Positions 23,201-34,938 of a stretch of DNA of 64,000 nt are shown here, in pieces (position 1 is the first letter of the stretch; every line of letters begins with the position of its first letter). Source of the stretch: Nectonema munidae (lineage: Eukaryota; Nematomorpha; Nectonematoida; Nectonematidae); NCBI GenBank assembly GCA_030549495.1, contig JAUIRK010001031.1, forward strand, positions 806,001 through 870,000, in the 5' to 3' direction. The notes below the pieces were generated by a model, which did no database searches, was not told the origin of the DNA, and saw nothing but the letters and a program-made list of their open reading frames with translations. The position numbers and the translations under genes were made by a program.

Positions 23201-25548
23201 CACTAGAACCTACGTTTTACGTACGGCACGGGACCGAGCGGCGGACGTAAAACGTAGGATTCGTAAAATCCGGGTTGACCTTTAAATTGACATACAACAC
23301 GAAAATCCTAGCCTGGATCACACATGGTTACACCGCATACGACGTGAGGGACTATGGCGGCTAAAGAAGACTACTACAGTGAAGTTGGATGATCATCCCT
23401 GAAGTTGAGCTGTTTTCATAATAAAGTCTTAAATAAAAAATATCAGTATATGTGTATTATTTATCAATTATACTCGACTTAGTCTGCTCTAGGAAAAGGC
23501 GCCTGTTAATTTTCTATTTTAATGATGCATGCAGAGGGGTAAATAATTTGAAAATAAGGAAAAACTACTTTATTCATTCTCTTTCGAATTTGTTGGCCCT
23601 GAAAAGGGCCTTTTGTTTTGAAGATTTCTTTTTTTAAATTTTTTTTACTGAAAGAAGTTGGTTATCTTTTTCTGCTTTAATGATGCTGCTCTCATCTGAG
23701 CCGCTTCGTCTCCATTGGCAAATCTGTCTGATGTAGCACGGATCTTTCTCCATTTGCTCGAACCAATCTACGACAACTCCAAGGGCTTTAAACGCTTGCT
23801 CAGGTTTAATTCAGTCGACTATTTCTTTCTCTTCACTTTCACTCTTTTCATCAGATGACTCGCTATCAATTTCACTGATTATCTCTGCGTCGGTGAGCCA
23901 TTGGTGTCCGGGATCTTCGGCGAGCCACTCATAATATCCTCAGTTCCAGAACCAAGTTCTTGAAACATGGCTTTAAATATATTACGATCCGCTTCCATGT
24001 TGTCTACGTTCTCTGTCTATTCTTCTGAAACACTTTCATCCTCATTTCTTTCTTCAACATTTTCCATTAGTTTTCGCCAAGAGTGTTGAAGATTTTCCTG
24101 TGTCGCCGCTTCCCACGCATCTGCAATCCAGTAAACCGTATCTTTAATTGTGATTTGTCTTATTACATCTGGGATCGGGGTATCTAGCTTGCACAAGACG
24201 TGACGTAGAAGGTTTTTCTTATAACGTCTTTTTAATGGTTCTAAAACACCCTGGTACATCGGTTGAATGAGGGAGGTTGTATTTGCCGGCAGGAACATTA
24301 CTAAAAATTATCCGTTTTCTGTCGTTAGTTCTTCAACGCAAGGGTGGGCTGGAGCATTATCTAACTGTAGCACAATCTTTTCCTTGACATTGTTCTCTCG
24401 GCAAAATTCACGAACACGGGGAACAAAGTTCTCAAAAAATCATCTCTTGAATGTTGCCGCATCCATCCACACGTTCTTCTGGCTATAGTAGTCGACTGGC
24501 AGGCGGTCCTTGTTCTGGTTTTTAAAGCATCGTGGCTTAGCTGACTTGTGAATAAATGTTAATGGAATCTTACAGGTTCCGCTCGCATTCGAACAACCCA
24601 TAAGGGTAACTCGTTCTTTAGTTGTCTTGAAATTCTTTGCAGTTTGCTGGGCATCAATTTCCAATAGAGACCAGTTTCGTCAGCATTGAAAATTTGGTCT
24701 CTGGTTAAATTTTCTGATTCCATTAACCTCTTTAGCGCAGATTGGTAAGCTCCAATTGAGTCAGCGTCTGCTGATAAGGATTCGCCTTGCATTGATAAGG
24801 AATGGATATCGTGGCGTTTCTTAAAACCATCTAGCTATCTGTTGCTGGCCTCAAAACTTGGGTGACCTTTGGGATACAACTATTTGGCAAAAAGAAGAGC
24901 TTTCTCCTATAAAAGAGGTGCAGATATCTGTACGCCCTTTCTTCGCTGCTGCGTCATCCTCGTAAAACACACATCATCAACCTTCGAAAACGTTGCTTTT
25001 GACAAATAAGAATTAGCTAAAAACAGACTTGGTAACTCACATTTTGAAACCGAATTCTCCAATTCCTCCCTTTTCGGCCAGATGGTGGATACGGTTGACT
25101 TAGGCACACCAAATTGCGTTGCAACTAAAAGGTTGGATTTACCCTTCCTTCTTTCGGCAATTATCTTTAGTTTAGGTTCGATCGAAACACTTTGACGCTT
25201 TCTCACGGAAGCCATGATTGCGAATGAATTATCTACCCATGGACCCGATTTATTAAAATAGAAAAACAATGGATTTTAATTACAGGAAATGCATGATCTT
25301 AATTGTTTATTAATCATGTAAGTTGTGTGAAGTTAATGTTTACGTTTTGCACGAAAATGTTGTGTCTCTAACACAGCGTTATCAGCTGACTATTTGCTAG
25401 GATATCATTTACACGTGTTGCGACTCTCTGATAGCCCATTCATTCACAAGGCGGCGTATCGTTTGATGTTTGACAAAGCGCGCTCATTATACGAAAACAA
25501 CAAGAATAGCATCGGAGATAACAAGTACACTGTACAGTACGTTCAGTG
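23201..25548 (-). mobile_element. jerky/Tigger-type DNA transposon, broken
   Basis: The transposase reads on the minus strand from ATG at 25215 to a stop at 23645-23647. The N-terminal CENP-B-like helix-turn-helix reads KLKIIAERRKGKSNLLVAT and FGVPKSTVSTIW. The DDE domain follows with FNADETGLYWKL near 24680, GCSNASGTCKIPL near 24570, LQLDNAPAHPCVEE near 24350 and ANTTSLIQPM near 24280. The C-terminus reads SLKQKKITNFF. At least four frame breaks or stops separate these pieces. The left end (CACTAGAACCTACGTTTTAC at 23201, after TA) includes a 14-bp-stem hairpin. A weaker inverted partner (CACTGAACGTAC on the minus strand) ends at 25548, so the right boundary is tentative. Confidence 0.82.
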
Positions 25549-25680
25549 TTAGAATGCATTGTTTTGCGATCTAATTAGCGTTATTTAAATTACTCATAGT
25601 GAAATAAAACTGAAAGACAATAATTTATTAACCTTTATAAACTTTTTAATACATAAAATCACAAAGAAAAAACGTATTAA

Positions 25681-28600
25681 CCCTATTAGTTCTGGGGGGG
25701 GGGCGCGTAAAACGCCCCCTCACTAAAAAATTAATTGTAGAAAATTGGCTGAATCATATCCCTTCAAATTTTGTGACTTTTCCTAAAATCGCTAGCTGCA
25801 TCTTTTGAAACCATTTTCATGGTAGTTGAATGACCCTTTCATGTCCAAAACTGTCAATCAAAATAAAAAATTAAAAATTTTCAGCTAAATTTTGACATTA
25901 TCTGTACTTAAACTTAGAACTTAGGATCTATATTATATAATACCCGGAAAATTTATAATTATATACAGTTTGGAACGCATAACACTTTATATATTTAATT
26001 TTTTCAATAATCATGGCTATTTTTTAGAAAATGTCAATCAAAATTTTGATTGATCAAAAATATATCTAATAAAATATACCTTCAAATTTTACATAAAATA
26101 TATGTTTTTATACTAAATCGGCCATGCTGGTTTCATTTCTGGACTCATTTTTTACGTTTAGGATCTGAAAATACTATAAGTGTTAATCAAATTTGCGGTT
26201 TACTTCTAAAAAGTATCTCCAAAAACATTCATTCAAATTTTAGAATGAAATATATGTGTTATACTAAATCGGACATGCTGATTTCATTTCTGGACTCATT
26301 TTTTCGTTTAGGATGTGAAAATACCTATAAGTGTTAATTATATTTGCGGTTTACTTCTAAAAATTGTCTCCGAATACATTCATTCAAATTTTACAATTAA
26401 ATATATTTTTTTATACCAATTCGCCATGATAATTTTTATTTCTGAAATCATTTTTTGCATTTAGAGGTTTTAAATGTCTGAAAGTGTCAATCAAATGTTC
26501 AATTAACGTCTAATGTCTACAGAAATATTTTTGAAATTTAAATAAAATATGTGTCTTATGTCAAATGGAAGATGGTGGTTTCATTTTTGGACTCAGGTTT
26601 GGCATTTATGGTTTTAAAATATCTGAAAGCTTCAATTAGATATGCGGTTTACTTCTGGATACTGTCTTCAAAAATATTTTCAAAAAATAAAATATCTGTT
26701 TTATACCAAATCGACTATGCTTATTTTATTTCTGTACTGGATTTTGGATAATACGGTTAAAAATATCTCGAAGTGGCAATTGAATTAGTAATATATGCCT
26801 GAAAATCCATTCTGTAAAAAATTTTCAAAAAAAGGCTGCATATTAGATATATAGTAAAAATATACTTTTTTTTGTATATTTTGGCTTATAATACTTTCTA
26901 CAATCATCTTGAGTATGAAATATTTATTAAAAAAAACAAAACGTATTATAAAATCTTTTGAAAATAGAAGGAACCAAGTTGAAAACTAATTGAAAAAAGA
27001 ACATGTGATCAAAACAAATAATTAAAAAAAATGTATCTTGACTAAATGGAAGATCTACCATGTTCTAATGAAATAGGAAGTGGTTTAATTATATAATATT
27101 AGATGCTTCAAAAAAGATTTTGACTGTGAAAAAGAAGTTCCTCTTTTACAAATGAAAAATATTTAAATCTATAGCTTATCATCTAGGATATTTAGCTAAG
27201 ATGTGTAGGAAATCTAAAAATTTAGAATAGGTCAGATTTATCAAAAATAGCACAGATGCCAATATGTGAAAATTTAGTCACTATCAAGGTATTTTTAATT
27301 AAAATTGAATTTGTCCATCTATTTCCTTTTGCGTTAAAGAGATAATTTTTTAGATGAAGAACGTGGACAACTTTTTTGTAATTGAACAATGAACATCACG
27401 AATGATTCATCAGAAAAAAACCTTTGAAATGAGATACAAATATTCAGGCCTGATAATAAAATACACGATACTGATAAAAAAAGTCTAAGATCATCAAGAA
27501 GATTCTTTAATTGGAATGCTTTGAGAGAGGAAAAAAGTAATTTTATCATTATAAAAAATTTTTCCAACACACATTCAAGAATATAAATTTCTAATAAAAA
27601 AAGAGCTACCAAGAAAGGATCATCATGGAATGAATAGCAAAATTACATACTGTAAATTTTAATATGACGTAGATACTACGAGCCTATAACGAATTTGTAG
27701 CCAAAAAGATGGAGGTCCTATCGAGTTACATAAGTTACTGTAGAATGAAATATTTTGAGTCAATTAAACACCTAAAGTTGGTTTATTAAATAAATTAAGA
27801 AAATAAATACCAGAGAAATATTGCAAGTAGTAGTTATTTTTGTTTATATATTTGGCATTGATTTACAGGTTTAATCGATTTTTTGACAGGTTTGAATGAT
27901 TTTCATAAAAAAATGAACATCACCATTAAATTCTACATACTTGAAATGTATAAAAACTTTATATAAGAATAAAAGTTTTAATTTTGACATAAGCTGTCAT
28001 ATTTAAATTATTTTGTCAGGTTTGACTAATTTTTATAAAAAAAAGGAATATAACCAGTAAACACAGCCTACTTGAAAATGGGTATATTTGTGTAAAATAC
28101 ATGACACGGTAAACTTCATCATCTCTCTATACTTTCTATTAAACGTAATTCTCTAATTCAAAAAACCGTGCCTGATCCTTTCTTTTTGGTATAAATCAAT
28201 TTTTTGACAGTTTTGATTGATTTTCATAAAAAATGAATATCACCACTGAATTACGCATTCTTAAAAATGGGTATATATGTGTAAAAAACTTTATATATTT
28301 ATTTAGATAAAAAGTTTCTTTTTGAAACGAGCTGTCATATATAAATCAATGCTTTGATAATTTTAATTGATTTTTATAAAAAAAAAGAATATCACAGCTG
28401 AATTCACCATGCTTTAAAATGGGTGTGCAAAAAACATTATATAATTATTTAGATAAAAAGTTTCTTTTTTGAGATGAGCTGTCATTTGTAAATCACTTTT
28501 TTGACAGGTTTGAATGATTTTCATAAAAATGAATATCACCACTGCATTCAGCATGCTTGAAAATGAGTATATATGTGTAAAAACATTATATAATTATTTA

Positions 28601-29134
28601 GATAAAAAGCTTCTTTTTGAGATGATCTGTCACATTTAGATAAATTTTTTGACAGTTTGATTGATTTTCATAAAAAATAAATATGACCACTGAATTTAGC
28701 ATATTTGAAAATGGGTATACATGTATAAAAAACTTTATATAATTATTTAGATAAAAAGCTTCTTTTGGAGATGATCTGTCACATTTAGATCAATTTTTTG
28801 ACAGTTTGATTGATTTTCATAAAAAATAAATAACACCACTGAATTTAGCATATTTGAAAATGGGTATACATGTGTAAAAAACTTTATATACTTATTTAGA
28901 TAAAAAGTTGCTTTTTGAGATGCGCTGTCAAATATAAATCAATTTTTTGACAGGTTTGATTGATTTTGAAAAAAATGGACATCACCACTGAATTCAGCAT
29001 TGTTGAAATATATATATAATATTAAAAATATTTATAAAAACTTATTAATATCTGAGAAAAATGGGGGGGGGGGGGGGCACTTTACGCCCCTCCCCAGCAT
29101 TTTAGCGGACAAAGTTTGCCCAGCACTAATAGGG
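25681..29134 (+). mobile_element. TTAA-flanked non-coding element with satellite-like arms, copy 2 (complete)
   Basis: A 3454-bp element begins CCCTATTAGTTCTGGG and ends GCCCAGCACTAATAGGG. It is flanked by TTAA at 25677-25680 and 29135-29138. In order it has a G-run and a GGGGCG..CGCCCC hairpin, a subterminal block and a left arm of about five 150-bp units (about 26080-26700). A core (about 26760-27840) and a right arm of about seven 150-bp units of a different sequence (about 27850-29030) follow. A second G-run with hairpin precedes the right terminus. TTAA targets and CCC..GGG ends are the hallmarks of piggyBac elements. No transposase is present, and the 92-codon frame in the core is low complexity. 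Confidence 0.88.
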
Positions 29135-29138
29135 TTAA

Positions 29139-29849
29139 TGTAAAAATTAGAAATATAAATATATTATTTTCCAAATATTAGCCAATCAAAAATGTCCAAA
29201 TATAAATTTATGCAGACCGATCCTAAAAATTCCTAAAATAATAAAAAAAATTTTTTTTAACATTTATTTATTATTTCATATATTTAGAACACGATTATGT
29301 AATTTATTAAAAAAAAAATTTTTTTAAATATTTTTAATCAAATTTAAAAAATCGACAAATTTGTCAAAGTTACCTTGTTTGGAGTCATTTTGCCGAACAT
29401 TTTATGCAACAAATATAGATTTTTTTTACATCAACTTGTAGAGGAAGAGTTGGGCAAAAAAATAAAAAAAGAGGTCGTTTTTATTTTAGGCCTCCAATTT
29501 TTCGCAAAATTGGATCAAAATTTTCATGGGGTAAAATTGACGTCATTTTTTAACGCCAAAAAGTGAAAATTGGGAAAAAAACATATGAAAACTAAATATT
29601 TTTCAAAAATTTCATATATTACAATAAAATATCACTCATTCTGCATCCTTTCATAAAATATTAGAAAAAAATAAATTTGTTTTTTAGCTTTGTTTAACCT
29701 CAATTTAGGGTCACGCCACTATCACCATCAAACTCAGAATCCAAAATAAGGTAGATGTGTATAAAATTTTTTTTTTCAAAACCCCCTTTCATCCTATAAA
29801 AATTTTAGCTCAAAGTCGAAAAATTGGAAAAAATGTTATATATATATAT
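29139..29849. other. AT-rich spacer, no gene recognised
   Basis: Holds long A and T runs and a short TA microsatellite at about 29838-29853. A 63-codon open frame at 29375 is lysine and phenylalanine rich and has no recognised match. Confidence 0.35.
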
Positions 29850-31262
29850 ATATCTCATAACCTGTACGGTTGAACGCGGGTAGACAACTTGCGCGTTATC
29901 TCCAACCCGTATATTACGATGATTCATCTCCAACCTGTATACTACGATGATTCATCTTCAACCTGTATACTACGATGGTTTCTATTCCATGTACAAATAA
30001 CTAGGGAGACAATGTTCAACTTTCTGTTCACATTCTGCTAGATGTAAGATTTGATATACCTCATTCGGGGAGACGATGCTACATAAGTTATTACCTATAT
30101 ACATTATACCTGTATACTACGTTGGTTCATCTCCAACCTGTATACCGCGATAATTCATCTCCAACCTATATAATATATTTTATCAAATAATCAAAATAAA
30201 ATTCTGTAATCAAAGAATCGAAAAATATTCTTTAAAAAATCAAAAAATATCAAACTTTCTGTTCATATTTTGCTACCTCATACGATGTTACAAAAGTTAT
30301 TACCTATACTTTACAATTTGCACGATTTTAAATATTATATTTGTCAAATAATCAAAATAAAATTCTGTAATCAAAGAATCGAAAAATATTCTTTAAAAAA
30401 TCAAAAAATATCAAAGTTTCTGTTCATATTTTGCTACCTCATACGATGTTATAAAAGTTATTACCTATACTTTGCAATTTGCACGATTTTAAATATTATA
30501 TTTGTCGAATAATCAAAGAATCGAAAAATGTTCAAATCAAAAAATATTTATTCTTTTTAAATATATCGTTGGCTCCCCTTACTTTTAGTTTCGTATGTGC
30601 ATAATTTGATAAAAATTAATTATTAAAGACTAGGTTTATCTTTCAATTTTAAAAGTAAGGGGAGCCAACGATATATTTAAAAAGAATAAATATTTTTTGA
30701 TTTGAACATTTTTCGATTCTTTGATTATTCGACAAATATAATATTTAAAATCGTGCAAATTGCAAAGTATAGGTAATAACTTTTGTAACATCGTATGAGG
30801 TAGCAAAATATGAACAGAAAGTTTGATATTTTTTTATTTTTTAAAAAATATTTTTCGATTCTTTGATATGAATTATCGCGGTATACAGGTTGGAGATGAA
30901 CCAACGTAGTATACAGGTATAATGTATATAGGTAATAACTTATGTAGCCTCGTCTCCCCGAATGAGGTATATCAAATCTTACATCTAGCAGAATGTGAAC
31001 AGAAAGTTGAACATTGTCTCCCTAGTTATTTGTACATGGAATAGAAACCATCGTAGTATACAGGTTGAAGATGAATCATCGTAGTATACAGGTTAGAGAT
31101 GAATCATCGTAGTATACAGGTTAGAGATGAATCATTGTAGTATATAGTTTGGAGATGAATCATCGTAGAATACAGGTTGGAGAAGAATCATCGTAATATA
31201 CGGGTTGGAGATAAAACGCAAGTTGTCTACCCGCGTTCAACCGTACAGGTTATGAGAATATA
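29850..31262. repeat. large inverted repeat (palindrome) with 62-bp loop
   Basis: The left arm runs from CTCATAACCTGTACGG (29855) to CCCCTTACTTTTA (30587). The right arm runs from TAAAAGTAAGGGG (30650) to CCGTACAGGTTATGAG (31256). The loop is about 30588-30649. Both arms hold the 28-bp CATCTCCAACC units, the CATTCGGGGAGACGA block and the ATATATCGTTGGCT end of the repeat family seen at 14786-18094. They differ in the number of 28-bp units and of a block of about 140 bp. Fourteen bases beyond the family end are also mirrored. Confidence 0.9.
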
Positions 31263-33420
31263 TCATTACATATTAGAGAAGAGTTTTCTAAACTCTTTAT
31301 ACTGAAAATTATTTCTTCAAATATATTACTGCTTTGTTTAAAATACCTATACTTTGCAATTTGGACGATTTTAAATATTATATTTGTCAAATAATCAAAA
31401 TAAAATTCTGTGATCAAAGAATCGAAAAATATTCTTTAAAAAATCAAAAAATATCAAACTTTCTGTTCATATTTTGCTACCTCATAGCTTCAATACTTAT
31501 TGAGAAAAATTGATTAAAACACATATTTTGATCTATTTATCTTCTCTTTAGAAATTTATATGCAGTAAAAAATAATAAAAATAATATTTATCCAAAACAT
31601 ATTTTTTTCGAATCAAAGTGTAAATCAAACCCGCACTTAAATTTTGGATGATTAATTCAAAAGAAGTAAAAAACTAATGTTAATTTATAAAAAACCGAAA
31701 ACTAAAATGATTTTATAAAAATCTAAAAATAAATAGTGGACTACGATTATCCAACAAAACTTGTACATTCGATCTACATTTTTCACTTCAAAAATAATTT
31801 TAAATTTATTAGAAAAACATTATACTGACCAATAAAAAAACGAAGGTTAATTTATAAAAAAATGGAAAAACTAATTTTATAAAAATCTACAAATAAATTT
31901 AGATTCTGAGAGTAGAGTCGCTTTATAATTGTGTTGGAAATTGTCACATAATATAGGTAAAAATTTGTCCTAATGAAAGGAGCTTTAGTTTAAAATGCAT
32001 CCCTTATCTGCTAATTAATGGTATGAAGCCCATGGAAAATAAAAACAGTAAAATGGTATTTCTTAAGTACTTATGATATAAGTAATGTATTCTGAAAGCC
32101 AATAAAAAATGCTTTAATTTGGTATATCGCATGATGCATTTTGTTGAGAAATGTGAATGTTATAAGCGTTTTAATATTTGACTAAGATTTAAGCTAGGAA
32201 CACTACAAATAAACTAAGCGTACACTAGCCCGATAAAATAAACCACACACGCGTGCTAAAGATGTGGTGAAGCGTATGCGAGATAAGAATTCACTGCGCT
32301 CACAAACGCGTAATGCAACATGTGTTCATCTTTCTTCGCATAGTTATGCTCTAAAATCAATCAATAATGTGATTTATTCTTCGCAGGCTGTCGGTATAAA
32401 TATAACGAATGCCCTTCGTTAAAAATTAGAAAGGTTGTATCTAAACTAAATAAAAGTAGACTACGATTATCCAACAAAACTCGTACATTCAATCGACAAA
32501 ACCACACACCCGTGATAAAGATGTGGTGAAGCGTATGTGAGATAAGAATTCACTGCGCTCACAAACGCGTAATGCAACATGTGTTAATCTTTCTTCGCAT
32601 AATTATGCTCTAAAATCAATCAATAATGTGATTTATTCTTCGCACACTGTCGGTATAATTTTTAACGAATGCCCTTCGTTAAAAATTAGAAAGGTTGTAT
32701 CTAAAATAAATAAAGGTAGACAACGATTATCAAACAAAACTCTTACATTTAATCGACATTTTTCATTTGAAAAATAATTTAAAATTTATTAGAAAAATAT
32801 TATACTGACCTATACTACTGACCCATAAATAGTAAAAAATATATATTAATTTTCGACAGTTTTATTTAACTATGACATTTTAAAATGTTAAAAACCATAT
32901 TCTACCTTTGTGAATATAAAATTTTGAAGAAATAATATATAAACTCATCACGTTAATTATTGGTATTTTTTGAAAATAGATAAAAGTTGACTGACCTCAC
33001 ATAAAAGCGGATTTTGGAAAAATAAAAATATATTTATTTGTAAAACCTATCCTATTTTACCCACAAAGAGTATAGCTTCAAATCTTGTACATTCGATCAA
33101 CATTTTTCACTTCAAAAATAATTTAAAATTTATTAGAAAAACATTATACTGACCTATACTACTGACCCATAAAAAGTAAAAAATATATATTAATTTTCGA
33201 CAGTTTTCTTCAACTATGAAATTTTAAAATGTAAAAAATCATATTTTACCTTTGTGAATATAAAATATTGAAAAAATATTATATAAATTAAGAACGTTAA
33301 TTATTATTGGTATTTTTTGAAACTAGATAAAACTTGACTGACCTCACATAAAAGCAGATTTTGGAAAAATGAAAATATATTTATTTGTATAACCTAGCCT
33401 ATGTTAACCACAAAGAGTAT
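31263..33420 (-). repeat. non-coding repeat family, copy II, with internal duplications
   Basis: This continues the right arm of the palindrome and matches 17520 back to 14786 in reverse complement. The GC-richer block with CACAAACGCGTAATGCAACA occurs twice here (near 32300 and 32560, about 260 bp apart). A block of about 355 bp containing CGACAGTTTT...CTGACCTCACATAAAAGC also occurs twice (about 32710-33070 and 33073-33425). The corresponding blocks occur once in copy I. The Tigger-type MITE of copy I is absent. No coding frame was recognised. Confidence 0.75.
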
Positions 33421-33707
33421 ACCTTTCCAATGATACCTTTTTCATTCAATTTTTTTAAAAAAAAAGACACATTATGCTTAAATAAAAAGGTGGTCCGTAA
33501 TTTTTTCAAAAATTTAGACAAAATTTTTCGAAGTAAAGTCCATTTATTAAAATTTTTTAAAACTTTTGCAAAAATAAATTATTCTAGAGTATGTAGCAAA
33601 CGATAAGCTTTCTAATGATATATATATCATGAAAAAGAAATATTGAAAAACAGTTTAATTCTTTCTGCAAATCAAACAAGTAAAAATTTTCAAAAAGTAG
33701 TATTGGT

Positions 33708-33755
<48 letters not shown>

Positions 33756-34139
33756 TACATAAACATTTCAACCAATCATATAGTTTTTATGAAATAAAAC
33801 TGCAATTTCAAAGTTAAATTTTTTGAACTTTTAGGTAGAATTTTTGAAATGTGGCTTTCAATATGTATGTAAAATATTTTTTGAAAATTTTTATTTTAAG
33901 TATATTTTTTAAGCATTTTACGATTTACACATTTAAATATATAATAAGGCTGGCAAGTTTTGCGAGTTGTCTCCCCGGAGGTCTTGCTAGACCTCTGATG
34001 TATGATTTTCTTACAATTTTTATATTATAGACGAGTTTACAGGCATCAGTAATAAGAAACAAATATCGTTTTGCTTACGATGCATAAATAGAGTCAATTT
34101 GAATGTGTTTGAATATTTTTCTTTGGCTTTTATGAAGTC
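33421..34139. other. AT-rich spacer with (ATT)n microsatellite
   Basis: A perfect trinucleotide run of ATT occupies about 33708-33750. The rest shows no recognised exon or element. A GC-richer patch at about 33955-34000 (GAGTTGTCTCCCCGGAGGTC) resembles the GGGGAGACGA motif of the neighbouring repeat family but has no extended match. Confidence 0.5.
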
Positions 34140-34938
34140 ATACAATAGTTATTGCTATAATAGATGTGTTACCGCGGTTTAATTTCACTATTTCAAAGTG
34201 TCGTGGTCAAACCTACGATGGTGCTTCAAATATGATGGGAAAAACTAGGTGTTGTTGCAAAGATAAAAGAAATGGAGCCGTGAGCTTTAATAACACATTA
34301 TCATTGACTTAACTGGAGTGTTAAAAATATTAAAGGAAATTGTAAACTTCTGAAGAATATATTAGAAACAGTTCGGAAGCATTTTCATAAAGTAGTCTCC
34401 AAAAAGAGAAAAGTTACTTTGCACTATTCAAGACATTGAAGGAAATTATCACCCAACTACACTTGATAAACTTTGCCCTACAAGGTTGACGGTTAAAGCT
34501 TCTTGTTTTAGAAAATAATTAAACTTTATGATTCTGTTTTGAACTATGGGAAAAATGTTTGCAAGGTGGAAAATTAGATAGAGAGTTAAAGTCGAGAATT
34601 TCAAGTTTATATAATATAACGGACAATCTGTCTAAAACTTTAGAAAAAAATATCTATAATTACTGGCCAATGTTTAGCAAGAAAAATAATAGCAACCATT
34701 GAAACTATGAGAAGTGACCTCTCTTTTGACCTGCTGTTTGAACTAATAAAAATAAAAAAGATCGAAGAACCAAAAATAGGCAGAAAAAGGAATAAACATA
34801 ACTACTCAATTATTCAATTTGTAGAAAGTTGTAATAAACATGACGAAGCTTATTATCCAAAAAGATCAAAATATCATTAAAGAATTATATATCTTGAAGA
34901 TATTGATTACACTAATCTACAAAAAAATATTTTTTTTC

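Noticed and set aside
26050-26337. 95-codon plus-strand frame in the left arm of TTAA copy 2
   Set aside because: It is produced by two successive 150-bp repeat units; the frame is not kept through the other units.
27334-27612. 92-codon minus-strand frame in the core of TTAA copy 2
   Set aside because: Low-complexity leucine and phenylalanine rich peptide; the corresponding segments in copies 1 and 3 do not keep the frame, so the core is taken as non-coding.
33708-33750. CRISPR-like or other ordered short repeat
   Set aside because: It is a plain ATT trinucleotide microsatellite with no spacers.
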